Positions 1-11,297 are shown, numbered from the stretch's first letter. The stretch: DNA of 64,000 nt from Gamsiella multidivaricata (GCF_025024155.1 NW_026251805.1:52109-116108); one strand, 5' to 3'. Numbers and translations are program-made. Notes: generated by a model not told the origin, from the letters alone.

Positions 1-44
1 TATCCTTCATGATTATGCCCATAGGCTCCATATGAGTTTCCCAG

Positions 45-2632
45 CCCACCCATGTATGATCCAGACTACGCCTGGCAGGAGCCACCCACAGGTTTCGCAC
101 CTCAACTCTACTCCAACAGTCTCAAACCGGTCACTGCTTTTCTTCAAACGCCAAATGACCCCAGCAACCGATTCTTAGAGGGGCTACATATTCTATTGGG
201 AGACGATTTGGCTTTTATTTTCCCGGAAAGAAGAGCCAAACTTGAGGAAAAAATTGAAGCTGCAGGTGGCATTCTTGCAAACGAGTATTCTGGCGATATT
301 GTAGACATTCTTATCTGTCGCTATCGTTCCGGGACCGCATATATAGGGGTGAGAGAGAATGCTTTTGCACGCTGATACTGTGTTACTCTACAGCTATTCG
401 TGCCTTTATTTAAATCTTTTCGGCTAACACCTCGTTCTTCTCTGTTTTTACATTTGAAGGCTTCTAGGGACGGCAAGATTGTTGGGTCGGTCGATTGGCT
501 GCTTCATGTACTGCAAACCGGGACATTACCTTCGCCAAAAGCGTGGTTACTCCATTACCCTATACCCCAAGGATCCATCGAAGGGTCATCTTCACTCGTT
601 ATCACCATATCCAACTACACCGGCCCAGTCCGCGAATATTTGAAGCGCATGATCGTTGCAATAGGAGCAATTTATAAGCCGACGCTGTCGAGTTCAGAGT
701 CGCCGGAGCCGACAACGCATATCATTTGTGGAAAGTATGTGGCAAATTTCACCAAAGCTCGATGGTTTTTTATGCTTAATATAATGTGTGTAGTACCCGG
801 CTAAAAATGCATTCTCATTCGTTTTACAGTGCTTCGGGTGACAAGTATGAAAAGGGCCATGAGTGGAATGTTAAAATCGTCAATCATCTATGGCTTGAGG
901 AGTGCTTCCAAGCTTGGACGTTGCAAAGTGAGACCAAGCCGCGCTACATGTTGTTTCCAAGTCCCAACCAACTTTCACTCGTCTTTGGAGCCAAGCTCTT
1001 ACCAGAGTCAGTGGAGGATTGGATCAATATCGCTGAAGATGAGGAAATCGCCAAGAGCGGAGTAAAGGCAAACGGCGACATAGAGACGTCGCCCTCAACA
1101 TCCAAGGATAATGCTGACCCATCAAAATCCGTTCAGCAAGAACAGAAACAGGTTTCTTTCACTTTCGGCGAAGCGTGGTCAGGACCCTCGTCTCCTGTTA
1201 CTTCGAAAGCGGCATATATAAAGTCTTCTGGTGATCCAAAGCAACCGACGTCTGACATATCAACCCCAGCAACCAGCGCGCCATCCTCACCAACAATATC
1301 GCATTCAACTGAGAGTCCAGATTATATTAGCGTTCGGGGAACGTCAAAGAAGCGTGGCGCTGCACTACAAGCCAGTAAAGCACTACGAAAGATTGTTCCG
1401 GATATGAACGAGTTCCAGGAGGAGCTCCGGGACGAGAAGAAGGCGTCGAAGAAAAAGAAGAAACAGGTGGTCATGGATATGCCCAAGGACGACGAATCTA
1501 TGGACGTGGACGTTGATGAAGCTGCAGCTGTTCCTTCGTCGACGAAAAAAGTGGGCAATTCTCCAACAAAGCGGCGACGGATCAGTATGGGTAGTGTCGA
1601 CGAACGAAGCACTCCTGCGGGAAGCGGTGACGATGAAGATCAGGAACTTGAAGCGAATACAAGCAGCCCTAGAATGCCATCCAAGAAACCGAGGAGAGCG
1701 GCAAAATCAGAAAAGAACAAAGATCGAGAGGATTCTGCCATGGATACTTCTGGTACAGTAGAGCAAGGGGCCGGGGCAGCAGCAGGAAAGCTGAAACGCG
1801 TGCGGTATATCACAACGGGTGTCAAGGAGCAGAGTGCAGCGCAGGCCAAAGCCCTCAAGGCCCTTGGAATCATGCCAACAACCGCTGTTGAAAAGTGCAC
1901 GCACTTGGTAGCCACAAGCATCGCACGAACTGGCAAGTTTTTGATAGCACTACTTCAAGGCAAGGCCATCGTTCATGAGGATTGGCTTCAAGCCTGCATA
2001 GATGCCAATGCCATTCTTGGTAAGTCGATATTTTACGTGCAATCGTTTGCACACACCGGTGTATTGCTATTTGCATCATGCCAAATTCATCCATTTTCAC
2101 TTTTTTGAACAAAGATGAGGACGACTTCCGGATTAAGGATTCAACAAACGAACAAAAGCTCGGAATGGACCTTTACGAATCTCTTGATCGAGCCCGCGAG
2201 AAGCGAGTTTTTGAGAATTGCGTCTTTTACCTATCACCGTCCATAAAACAGGATATGCCGGGACTCAAATCAGTGGTGGAGGCTGGCGGCGGAAAGGCGT
2301 CGACGCTTCTTCATACTGGATTGGGATTTCTGAGGGATCGACTTGTGAAGTCCAGCAAGACCAAGACCGGTACCACGCCCGGGGTTACCAAAGGCAGGGG
2401 CGGAAGTCGTAAGAAGGACCACGACGGAGGTCATAGTTCTCATAGTGATGGCGACGATGGGGAAGATCCTCGAGAGAAGGAAGGGATTGTGGCCGTGGTC
2501 TCGAGCGATAAGGACAAGGACATGTGGCAGCCAATCCTAGATGCAGGCGCCCACATTTACTCACACGATTTGATATCGATCAGTGTCTTGACACAGAGGC
2601 TGGACCTTGGCAAGACGCATGCGCTCGCCTAA
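45..2632 (+). CDS. Rtt107/Brc1/PTIP-like multi-BRCT DNA-damage scaffold, 5'-incomplete
   Basis: Four exons fit: 45-348, 460-734, 830-2019, 2115-2632, giving about 761 residues. The first exon probably continues a gene cut by the window edge, because the reading frame is closed at 10-12 and an acceptor AG sits at 43-44; an ATG at 52 is the alternative start. BRCT-type blocks are visible in order: a domain crossing the first junction (KIVGSVDWLLH), another crossing the second (KYEKGHEW, VNHLWLEECF), a basic and acidic low-complexity linker of roughly 250 residues, then a C-terminal pair (KRVRYITTG, IVHEDWLQACIDAN, and a last one ending HDLISISVLTQRLD). Rtt107/Brc1/PTIP proteins use the C-terminal BRCT pair to bind phosphorylated H2A at damaged replication forks, in the nucleus. 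Family assignment rests on BRCT order and the long linker; the exact orthologue is inferred. Confidence 0.75.
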
Positions 2633-2877
2633 AGCTCACGCCAATGTCGATTGTTACCAGATGACTTTTGGCCATCAAATAAAAAACGATGTTCCCGCAC
2701 GCATCAATTTTGTACCACCATACTGGATTGATTTTGGCGATAAAAAACCTGCTGACCGTTTTTTTCAAGCTGCTCTCTCATCTTTTTCGTCCTTTCACAT
2801 CCCCCTGACCCTTCTTCATACCACGACTGGATCTCAGTCAACCAACGAAATTGTGAATATCGACAGAGCTGGCATAC

Positions 2878-5828
2878 ATGGACATCGATCATCAGGCATT
2901 TCGGCGGGACCAGCTCGACGGATCTTCGTCGCTGAATCCTATTGTCAATATCGAGGTATCTACGGATTCCACTACGGGCGCGAAATTTGTGTTTTGGGAA
3001 GACATCGAAACATTCTTCCCAGGGCTTCGTCACGTCCATCGTAATGGCAATATTATGGTCGCATTTATGAGAGACAAGGCCGGACAGCGGTAATAATAGC
3101 AACGTTCGACACTGGGGTGTCGCGGGATGAAGAGAAATAGGAATAAACTAATCATCGCTCATGTAACGATAGATACAACCCAGCAAGAATCAAGCACTAT
3201 CCAGGAATGGTCCTCCATGTCACTACAGCTGGCTATCCACCAGCTGCACTGAGGACGGGTGGCGTCGATGAAGTGGAGGGCGCATCGCCACCAGAGTATG
3301 CTGCATCTTCGGCTGATATCTCTCTTATGGGTTCTGGAGCAGGATCACCATCTCAATTACAAGCAGCACCTAATGATGGAAAGCAGGCAATGCTACCTTC
3401 ATCTCGCCCTGCAGGAGTGCCGTATAACAACCAGGAAGTTTCCAACCATCAAGTCTGGACGCCGCCATCTCCCCCTATCCTCAAGGCACATGACATTACA
3501 TCAATCATTCCCCCGCAGCTCTTTATTATCCTACCTTCAAAAAAGACATCGTCGACTCAAGACTTGTCCCTAGATCAACGATTCCGCATACACTTCCTTT
3601 GTGAAGGAGGAGAAGAGATTAAGCACGGGACGCCCGGCAACAACACATCGAACACCATACCAGGCCATGTTCATCTGTGTGGCCATCCTGGATACGAACT
3701 AAATCGGCCGACGGAGTTCTTTGATTGTTACGGACCTTATGTGCTTAACATTCTGCAGAAGCTGAAGCATGGATTTCCAGTCAACGGGAAGATCGTACCG
3801 TTCCTTAAGGACCTGGAGTACGTCAAGGTGCGCAGAGGTTCATGGAATAGCGTCCACTTGATGGAAACCGCCGACGATATTGAGGCAAGTGTTGACGAAG
3901 TCATCGGTCACCTTCAGTCTATAAAAGCGGATAAAACATTTGAAGAGAAGGTTAAGGCAGGGGATTTAAACGACGATGGACGAACGGACCTGAGCAAGGT
4001 GCTGTCGTTTCTGAAGGATCTTTCCGAAAATGAGACCGGAGAGGCCGTAAAGCACAGACCTTTGGGAGGACTCTACAGCGAAGAGAGCGATGACGGTCAG
4101 GTGGTATGGCTGTGTCACCATCATCACCAGACACAGTTCGATACGGATGTACTGACACGTCTCCGGGATACCGTCCTCTGGAACGATGGCGTCTATGAGT
4201 TCGAGCGCGGGATCCTCAGGCTGACCTTAAGACCGTCGAAATCCGCAACTCCGGAATATCTACTCTCTCACCTAGGACCAGTCAGAGATGTTCGTGAGCT
4301 GGACCTTGTGCTGGAGTGGGATGCGAGTTATCAGGACCTACTGACAACCAGAGACTGGATCTTGGGAATGCAACGCCTTCAAAAGCTGAGACTGGATTGC
4401 GGCAGGCATACCGGATCTATATTGGATCGTGTCGGTCGGAACAAACGTTTGGATCCCATGGTGCATGTGTTGACGGCCAGCAGTTGTCTGCAGTCGATCG
4501 ACATCATTCACGCTGAGGACCTTTTTTCAAAGTCATCCGTGTTTGCAGCCTTACATCAGACTCAAGTACGGGAGATCCATCTGGATGCACTGTTTGACCC
4601 GAAGATGCACTCGGACAAACTACGGACGATCTTCAACAAAAGCCCACATTTGGCAACTCTTACCCTGTGCTGCTCCAGCCCCAGCTTTTGTGGGACTATC
4701 GAGCTCGTCAAGGAGCTGTCTATGGATCACACGCACTTCAGGCTCCTGAATCTGTCTAGTGTTAACTTCAAAATCAGGTTGGATCGCTCAGAACCTGGAT
4801 CTCCCTTGCTGGACCCGATCCGTTTCAACGAACCGCCCCTTCTCCTCGATTACATGGTTCTGGAACGCTATGGTGCTCATTTACACACGCTTTTAATCGG
4901 CGACCGTTTCAGGGACGAGGATGCGTCGGTACTCGACGCAATTACGCAGCAATCACAGAACATGAAGCTGGAGCAGATCGACTTTCATGTAGACTACAAT
5001 GCGCTCACAATTTCCCGCCTCACTAGTGTAGGCAAACAGACCCTATCCAAGACGCTCAAGAGGTTGTATCTGTCTTCAGTTGACAGTCCTTCGCCGCTGT
5101 CGATTCCTTCGGCAGTTATATCGCAATCAGACCCAAAGAAAGCTACATTGGCAACCGCGTCATCTTCATTGTCATCACTCGTCCCAGAGAAGGTTGAGTT
5201 GGAGCATGTGGTATCAATCCCTACGCCTTCCTCGTCCTCGGCACCGCTCCGTATCACGTTCACATCGCGATATATGTTCGAGAAGTGGACTGGTTTCATC
5301 GGAGATATCTTTCCGTACCTGATGAGTCTTGACTATGCGAGTCCTCATGGTAACAAATACTGTCTACGACTTTATGATGGCATCTCGCACGCATCCCAGA
5401 ATCAACAACTCCAGCAACATCAACACTCTATCATGCAGTCGTTCACCTTCCGTGGGACTCATTCTACGTTAAAAGAAACAGGACTCAGAGCGTTATTACA
5501 GATCCTGTCGATGTGCCCGCTACTGGAAACCTTTCAATGGCCACGAGGCAGTCTCACAGGCCCCCAGTGGGAAGAGTTGCTGGGAGCGCTGGATTACAGT
5601 CGGCTCAAAGTGTTGAACCTGAAAGGGTGCAATTTTGGGGTGATTAACTTCCCAACCCATGTGATACCCAAGGACGGCGGCGAGGGGGAAGGTAGCGATG
5701 AGAAGGGGAAGGTCGTGGTGGCTCTCGAGGAGCTGACGATTAGCAAGAGTCCGATGACACCTCATGCCAAGGAGGCGACTGTGAAGAAGCTGAAGGAGCA
5801 GGTGCCTAGATGTCGGATTATTGTATAG
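2878..5828 (+). CDS. LRR-family protein copy A, two exons
   Basis: Exons 2878-3089 and 3173-5828 encode about 955 residues. I do not recognise the family by name. Exon 1 gives a ~70-residue N-terminal module (FVFWEDIETFFPGLRHV) that ends in phase 2 and continues with RIKHYPGMVLHV, the same arrangement as copies C, D and E. After a Ser/Pro-rich linker come the shared blocks: LFIILP, FRIHFLCEGGEE, GYELNRPTEFFDCYGPYVLN, and a WLCHHHH block matching WVCxxH of the other copies. The C-terminal ~550 residues contain irregular leucine-rich repeats (VRELDLVLEW, LKVLNLKGCNFGVINF). No P-loop, kinase or transmembrane signature was seen, so it is not an obvious NLR. A recognition or scaffold role is possible but is only inference from the LRRs and copy number. 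It follows the BRCT gene on the same strand with 245 bases between. Confidence 0.7.
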
Positions 5829-6533
5829 ATCCCGACGATAGTCTTATACGTGTGGGCAACAATGAGATATATTTTTTTCTGAACAATTGAGGAAGTTGTT
5901 TGTTTTGTGTGTAGGTGTGTAGGGCATCAACTGCAATGCTGAGGCTCACACAAAACCGTCGTCGTCGTGTTCTGCCTAGTTTCTCTTGCTCGCTCTCTAT
6001 AGCCCCAACAGTGCTTTTCCTTGAGTCGGGCGGAGAGACGCATGGAATTGGCAGAAAAGATCTATATAAGTGCCTTGCTCTACTATCCTATCGTCCTACC
6101 TAAAGTCCTGCTCGATAAAATTATTTTGATAACGCTTTTCCATCCTCACCTTAAAACGACTTCGCCCAACGCCACCAATTTCCTACATGTGTAAAAAAAA
6201 AAAAAAAAAAAAATTACTTCGACACATCAACTTAATAGGAAGACGAGGAGGTCTTGTATGACGATGGTTACAGCAACATCCGTCTAACTCTTAAGACCAA
6301 GACCTCGGCACATCCAAAATGCAGTAAACAGAGCAAAAAGCTGACGACTATTGTTTTACAAAGAGAAACCGTACTTCAGTAAGATGATCTAGCTCACCAT
6401 TAGTTGCTTCGAATGGATATTTGAATACTTCTGATATATGGGACATGAGAAGCAGCCACTTGAGTCTATGAAGGGACTGGACGCGTTTGAGTGCTAGTTC
6501 AGCCTCGCCTCGACTCGACCCGGACATGCCTAG
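5829..6533. other. Intergenic sequence with poly-A tract
   Basis: No gene is supported. The stretch holds the 3' flank of LRR copy A and a run of about 21 A at 6193-6213. A short open stretch on the minus strand around 6348-6535 (LKRVQSLHRLKWLLLMSHIS) could be a fragment of an old gene or transposon, but I do not recognise it. Confidence 0.5.
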
Positions 6534-6535
6534 TA

Positions 6536-6593
6536 CAGTCGAAGCTCGAATATCCGAACGATACACAGTCAAAATCGTTCGGATAAAAATTAG
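6536..6593 (+). repeat. Left TIR of MITE
   Basis: This 58-base arm is perfectly complementary in reverse to 6702-6759 and is preceded by the TA at 6534-6535. Confidence 0.9.
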
Positions 6594-6701
6594 ATTGATT
6601 GTATTCAGAAACTCGCAGAAAATATATACTCCTCAGTTGCATGACTCCGAACGAATGGCCAAACAAATGGCGAGTTTCTAAATAAATCAATTCATTTAAA
6701 C

Positions 6702-6759
6702 CTAATTTTTATCCGAACGATTTTGACTGTGTATCGTTCGGATATTCGAGCTTCGACTG
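6702..6759 (-). repeat. Right TIR of MITE
   Basis: This 58-base arm is the exact reverse complement of 6536-6593 and is followed by the TA at 6760-6761. Confidence 0.9.
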
Positions 6760-6783
6760 TACTGGAACGAGCATTGTTACACA

Positions 6784-7934
6784 GGGCTGCAGACACTGTT
6801 GCCAAGGCAGCACATGGGATCGATACAGGACTATGGAGGCTAGACGCAACGCAGCACCATGATTTGAAATGCCACGCACAGTTTGCAACGCACAGTGCAG
6901 ACCTGGACTTGAGGAGGATACTGAAGTTGCAGTCCGCGGTACGGCACCATTATCAGTGGACATTGCAGCATCGAACGAGGACCTACATCAAGGATTGGCG
7001 GTCGGTAGCATGGGCGCCCACGCTACGGATCTTACACGATAACAACCCGCCAAAGCGCTTATACACCAGCCTGGAAGACTGTCGTTTACGTTCGCACAGG
7101 ATCAAGAAGCTGCATGGAGATTTGCCGACATTGCAGGCGATGAAGAAACGACATCCAGATACCTACCAAACGGACATATGTCGTAGGTGTGAGAGGGAAC
7201 CAGAGACGAACGATCATCTTTGGCGTTGTTCAGCTACCTTGTGCGACCAGCGACAAGAGTGGAGGGACGCGGTGAAGGAAGTGGAGTTGAATGGATATCG
7301 TGCATGGAGACAGGCAGTGCGAAAATGGGAACAGGAGAGAGAGGAGGCCGAACGGAAGGACAAGCCCTTCACTGCGACTTGTCCCAACTTCTCGGCAACA
7401 GGAACGAAGGCTATCTGGGAGTCAATGCAGTGGATTCAGGGGACGGCGGAAAGGCGAGGGACATATCGGGTTGCGGAAGAAGAGGAGCCGGAGAGTGAGG
7501 CAGATTGGGAGGTCAAGGACTTATACCGAGGTTTGGTGCCAACGGGACTCATTGAGACCTGGAAGCAGCTATTTACCACCACTAAGTGGATTGCGACGAT
7601 CATGGTGACAAAGTTCGTGAGCAGGATCGAAGAATTCGGCAGGACCAAGATATGGAACAAACGATGCGAGGACACTGTCGCCTGGGAAAAGTCAGTTGGA
7701 ATCACCTTCATGAGCAAACGCGCCGGAGGACGCAACGGTGATCGGGGACACCAACGTAGTGTTGGTGATTTCTCTGATTTGAAAGGGAGACGGTTACTTG
7801 CAACGGAGATCCAGGAAGGTAGACGGACCGCGGATTATAGGGTGCTACAGCATTGCTTGGGGCGAGGGAAGTTGGACATAATGGAGGGGTTATTCGGTTT
7901 AAAAACAACTTTATTAACATTGGATCTGGATTAG
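6784..7934 (+). pseudogene. LINE ORF2 C-terminal fragment with CCHC knuckle
   Basis: The open frame runs about 380 codons from the left target duplication to TAG/TAA-bounded sequence ending at 7934. It carries CRRCEREPETNDHLWRC, a Cys-x2-Cys-x8-His-x3-Cys knuckle typical of the C terminus of R1/Tad-type non-LTR retrotransposon ORF2 proteins. Upstream basic text (RSHRIKKLHGDLPTLQAMKK) also fits the region after the reverse transcriptase/RNase H domains. The frame remains open upstream through the MITE arm, but those codons belong to the MITE and target DNA and not to the LINE. It cannot be an autonomous gene because the reverse transcriptase and endonuclease are missing. Confidence 0.8.
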
Positions 7935-8120
7935 GAGACGTGTATCGCGCAACAGGTCACGCAGGAGTTAGGTTAGGCTAGCTATGCGACATGGGTTATG
8001 AATTTGACGCCTCAAGCCAACATAGTTGGTAGGGGATGCGGCTCTGCCGTGCATGGAAGGCATCTATGGCTTCAAGGCCTTTGCGGACCATGCGTCTTGT
8101 GCTCATGGGGATTTATGTTA

Positions 8121-8122
<2 letters not shown>

Positions 8123-8155
<33 letters not shown>
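8123..8155 (+). repeat. Poly-A tail of LINE
   Basis: A run of about 33 A follows an ATTTATGTTAATA 3' end and immediately precedes the right target-site duplication. Confidence 0.85.
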
Positions 8156-8156
<1 letters not shown>

Positions 8157-8171
8157 GAGCATTGTTACACA

Positions 8172-8698
8172 AGAAAGCACATGCATTGCATGGAGACGAT
8201 TTCGAGAGGCCATCCCTTGAGCGCTTTGAGGAACAAGAGCAGCAACAGAACCCTTCGGCTCAGGAAGAGGACTTTTTCAGAACCGAAACAGCGCAACTCT
8301 ACAGCGACAGCAAAATGCAGCAGGGATTCGACGATTTGGCGCCAAAAAAAAAAAAAGAAGCCTTTTTAACCACATCAAGCACCTTTTCCATTAGAGGATA
8401 CGGGCTATCTTATGAGGACACTATTGCCCGAGCCTGCGCGACGTCAACGATTTTAGCCTACTAGGACCCAATCCCGGAGACACCCGAGCCCGTCGTCAAC
8501 CCTGAGACAGCTCATTTCCCCGTCAAGCCCAAAATCATAATCTCGCCCGAGGAATATCCAGATCGGTATCCTCTCAGGACCTTTGAGATGAACAGAGCCT
8601 CAATCAGGCAGCATTTCCTCGAACACATCATTGGTACCTGTCCTAGTTTCCGTGTTTTCAAGGTCTTGAATGCCTCAAGTTGGATACAGGGACTATAG
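8172..8698 (+). pseudogene. Decayed gene of unknown family interrupted by the LINE
   Basis: Downstream of the LINE one frame stays open for about 97 codons, meets a single in-frame TAG at 8462-8464, and reopens for another 77 codons to TAG at 8696-8698. The second part reads as plausible protein (VVNPETAHFPVKPKIIISP, PDRYPLRTFEM, IRQHFLEHIIGTCPSFRVF). Similar text in another frame continues just beyond the end (VEYMEDIRPDVDFSIK). A poly-A run of 13 lies inside at 8344-8356. This looks like the remains of a host or transposon gene that decayed before or after the LINE landed. I cannot name the family. Confidence 0.45.
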
Positions 8699-8897
8699 CG
8701 CCGTCGTGGAGTACATGGAGGACATTCGACCAGACGTTGATTTCTCAATTAAGCCACGCTACATATTCATGTAGAGTATAGTCGCGATAAATCGGTAGCT
8801 TGACAATAAACTGATATATTCTTCTTCTGGGGGAACGAACGAACTGTAGCTATCAAGCGCAAAAAGTACACACGAGCAATAGAACGACGACGGCATG

Positions 8898-8928
<31 letters not shown>

Positions 8929-9361
8929 TCTGATTTGAGACCACTGCTTAATATATAATACCGCGCATCTGGCTTTGTGTTGCTGGCGTGATGTGTCTTC
9001 AACGGGGATGGTAGCAGGCTCGCTGTAAGGGCGAAACTCGGAACCAGATGATTTATGAGGAATCGCCCCTAAGGGAGAGAAGCGACGAGACGCCCTGACC
9101 GCGGTTACAGGCCTTCTATGTCCGATACAAGAAGCTGCAGTTGAACGGCATAGTAGCCCACATAGAAAAAATTCGACCAGCTGTAGAAACCTTCATCAAG
9201 TGGCATACAGAAGTGTAATGCAGAGCAAAGCGGCGCAATGAAAATGATTCTAGGCAAAAGACGGTGCTTGAACACGCATAAAGAATTGATTGCGATATGA
9301 TGATTCGGCACTATGGGTGCCGTGTTCTAATGATTATTGGTGTATGCTCTAAGTTGATAGT
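8699..9361. other. Intergenic sequence with long poly-A tract
   Basis: No gene is supported. A run of about 28 A lies at 8898-8926 and may be the tail of another worn retroposon, but I found no matching target duplication. The remainder is the 3' flank of the tafazzin gene. Confidence 0.5.
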
Positions 9362-11297
9362 CTAAATTTCCTCGATCTTCACTGTGGCATCTCTATGTTG
9401 CGGATACAGCTCCATGTCGGGCGATCTCCACCTATGGTAGGTCCAAGATATTGCAGAGAGTAGGTCAGAAAATGAAATCACTTTGCCCCAGTCGAGAGCA
9501 GTAGAGCATAGACATGTACTTACCAACCCCATCCGGCAGGTTTAATCCACCACCACCGGCCCTTCTTGATCCTGTCTTTCTCTATCTCATCAGCATGCTC
9601 TTTCTGTAACCGCAGTGCCACTCTCTTCAGCTCGTCCAGCGCCTCGTACACTCTCTCTGTTATTTTGACGCGCGCCTCGACTTCCTGGATCTTACCCTCC
9701 TTGTACTCCTGCATTAGTGTTCCAAAATCAATTGGCTCTCCAAAGACGATTGTCAGGGGCAAGCCCAACTTGGGGAAGATGGGCGAGTCGTTGTTCGGGT
9801 ACAGTCTCAGGATATCCTCCATGCCTAGATGATAAATCGGGATTACGATCGGGATCTCTGCCTCACTCATGGGCTTGCCTCCGTCTGCGATGGGTGGTCC
9901 TCCGTACTCCATCAATATCCTGCCCACGCCCCACTTGAGTCGGATGAGTTGGTCCGACTGGTTGATCTTTCCTTCTGGGAAAATGTGGACCCACCGGCCG
10001 CTCTTGAGCAGATCGATCGACTTGTCTACAGCAGGCTGATAGATGCCGTTGCCTCGAATGATCGGTACAATTTGTCCGAATCTGAAGAACGCTCCAACGG
10101 GTCTAGGGCAGTAAACAGAAAGTGTAGGGTTTAAGAAAAAGGGATCATATTGCATCTTACGCTTGTACTCTTATGAATCGTTGAATTGTGCACTCACTTA
10201 TTGGGGTAACAAAGCTCTTGAGCTCCCAATGCATATCGAATGGTCTTTGTGGGGTGAAAAAAACACTTCCATGGTAACGCCCCCCACAACAGGGGGTCAT
10301 CGGCACTAAAGAACAGAAACAAGATAATCCTTGTTATTTGTCTTTTCCCCGTGTTTCTGTCCCGTTATGACCAAATAGTCGATTCCGATCTTGTAAAGTG
10401 CGCAGGCTTTGTGTCTCTCGCTCAAGACTTACGTCGAGGCATGGTTGGTAACTATGGACACAAAAAGGAGAAAAAAATTAGAGGGAATGTACAGACCAGA
10501 TCATCATAGTGATCGCATCCTCTTCATGTACATTTGAGCTTGCTTTACTTACTTGTGAGGATCGGTCTTGTCCGGTGAGGATCGTAAAGGACTTTGAGGA
10601 ATGGGTTCATGTTGTAAACTCCAGTGTAGGCGCCGAATGTCATAAATGTCTTGCTTACTGCTGCTACTCCACACATCACCATGGTGCTTTTCTCGCAAAA
10701 AAAAAGAAAAAGAAAAAAAAAGAAAAAGAAAAAAAAAGAAAAAGAAAAAAAAAGAAAGAGCGAGAATAATAGTCAGTCCATCGTTCTTCTCAAAAAGTCA
10801 TATCGCACGAAACGGCGGCTAGGATAGTGTGTACCATACCTCGCGACATTCCACCATCCCTTTTCCGGCGGATTGTAAATCTGATAAAAATCATGAATAT
10901 GATCCACATTGGTGCGTGGATAGGCGAGAAGAATGCTGGACGGATCGGCCCTGAAACGGGGTGCCCACTTCAGATCTGGATTATGTTCAGGTGAAGGCAC
11001 GAAGGGGAGATGCGGCAGGGGATTCTGCTCTAGCCTTGGTGATGAAGACGTTGCTGTTGCTGAGGATTGTGACGATATATGGTCCCTGGCACCTGCATTG
11101 TCGCTAGTGCCTAGTTTTGAGGTCGCAGTGCTGTCGTCAGCTCCGGTGGCAGGCCATTGTGTCGGAAAGGGCGTTGATAGTGCCTTGGCAGGGACGGGCG
11201 CTGGTCTGACAGAGATAGAATTTCTGTCGTCGTTGTCGTCCTGAGGAACGTCTGTGGGACTTGGGGTAGAAGGGGCTCGTGTGAAGAATCCTCCCAT
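9362..11297 (-). CDS. TAZ1: Tafazzin, cardiolipin transacylase
   Basis: Six exons on the minus strand fit phase: 11297-10840, 10686-10553, 10451-10433 (19 nt), 10305-10198, 10102-9524 and 9431-9362, giving 455 residues. Tafazzin remodels cardiolipin acyl chains on mitochondrial membranes facing the intermembrane space. Acyltransferase motif I is NHASTADDP, with H201-x4-D206, split by the 19-nt exon. Motif III is VHIFPEGKIN with FPEGK at about 281-285. LFMTFGAYT-like and VPIIRGNGIYQ blocks are also typical. The first ~150 residues are a Ser/Pro-rich extension not present in yeast or human tafazzin, joined to the core at GWWNVASTMVM. An apparent stop after GWGW at 9520 is really a GTAAGT donor, since the following exon keeps a clean frame to TAG at 9362. 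The start ATG could be downstream if the extension is misjudged. Confidence 0.9.
10697..10757. repeat. Purine minisatellite in tafazzin intron 1
   Basis: About four copies of a 14-16 base unit of A runs separated by single G residues. On the coding (minus) strand it reads as alternating T runs and C and lies directly upstream of the intron 1 acceptor, so it doubles as an unusually long polypyrimidine tract. Confidence 0.75.

Larger units (their letters stand above)
6536..6759. mobile_element. 224-bp MITE with 58-bp perfect TIRs and TA target duplication
   Basis: The first 58 bases (6536-6593, starting CAGTCGAAGCTCGAATATCC) are the exact reverse complement of the last 58 (6702-6759). The element is flanked by TA on both sides (6534-6535 and 6760-6761). 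A TA duplication and a CAGT-type terminus are what Tc1/mariner and pogo-like elements leave. The ~108-base interior has no transposase and contains a smaller inverted match (AGAAACTCGC and GCGAGTTTCT), so the whole unit could fold into one long hairpin. It must have been mobilised by a transposase encoded elsewhere. The absence of mismatches between the TIRs suggests a recent insertion. Confidence 0.88.
6766..8171 (+). mobile_element. 5'-truncated LINE insertion with poly-A tail and target-site duplication
   Basis: The sequence AACGAGCATTGTTACACA occurs at 6766-6783 and again at 8154-8171, directly after a run of about 33 A (8123-8155). These are the two hallmarks of target-primed reverse transcription: a variable-length target duplication (about 16-18 bp here) and a 3' poly-A tail. 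The body 6784-8122 encodes only the C-terminal part of a LINE polyprotein, with no reverse transcriptase palm motifs, so it is 5'-truncated. The insertion point is only a few bases beyond the MITE, which ends at 6759. Confidence 0.88.

Noticed and set aside
3173..5828. LRR genes as classical NLRs
   Set aside because: No Walker A/B or NB-ARC/NACHT motifs were found in any of the five copies.
6723..6783. Apparent start of the LINE ORF at 6723 (protein beginning MTVYRSDI)
   Set aside because: These codons lie in the right arm of the MITE and the target duplication; the LINE itself starts after 6783.
9520..9523. Stop codon of tafazzin at 9520
   Set aside because: The TAA is part of a GTAAGT donor; splicing to 9431 gives a further 23 clean codons to a TAG.
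10773..10839. Separate gene ending FLRRTMD at 10773
   Set aside because: The open frame beyond 10840 is intron. A GTATGG donor at 10839 and an acceptor at 10687 join the exon to tafazzin in frame with matching homology.
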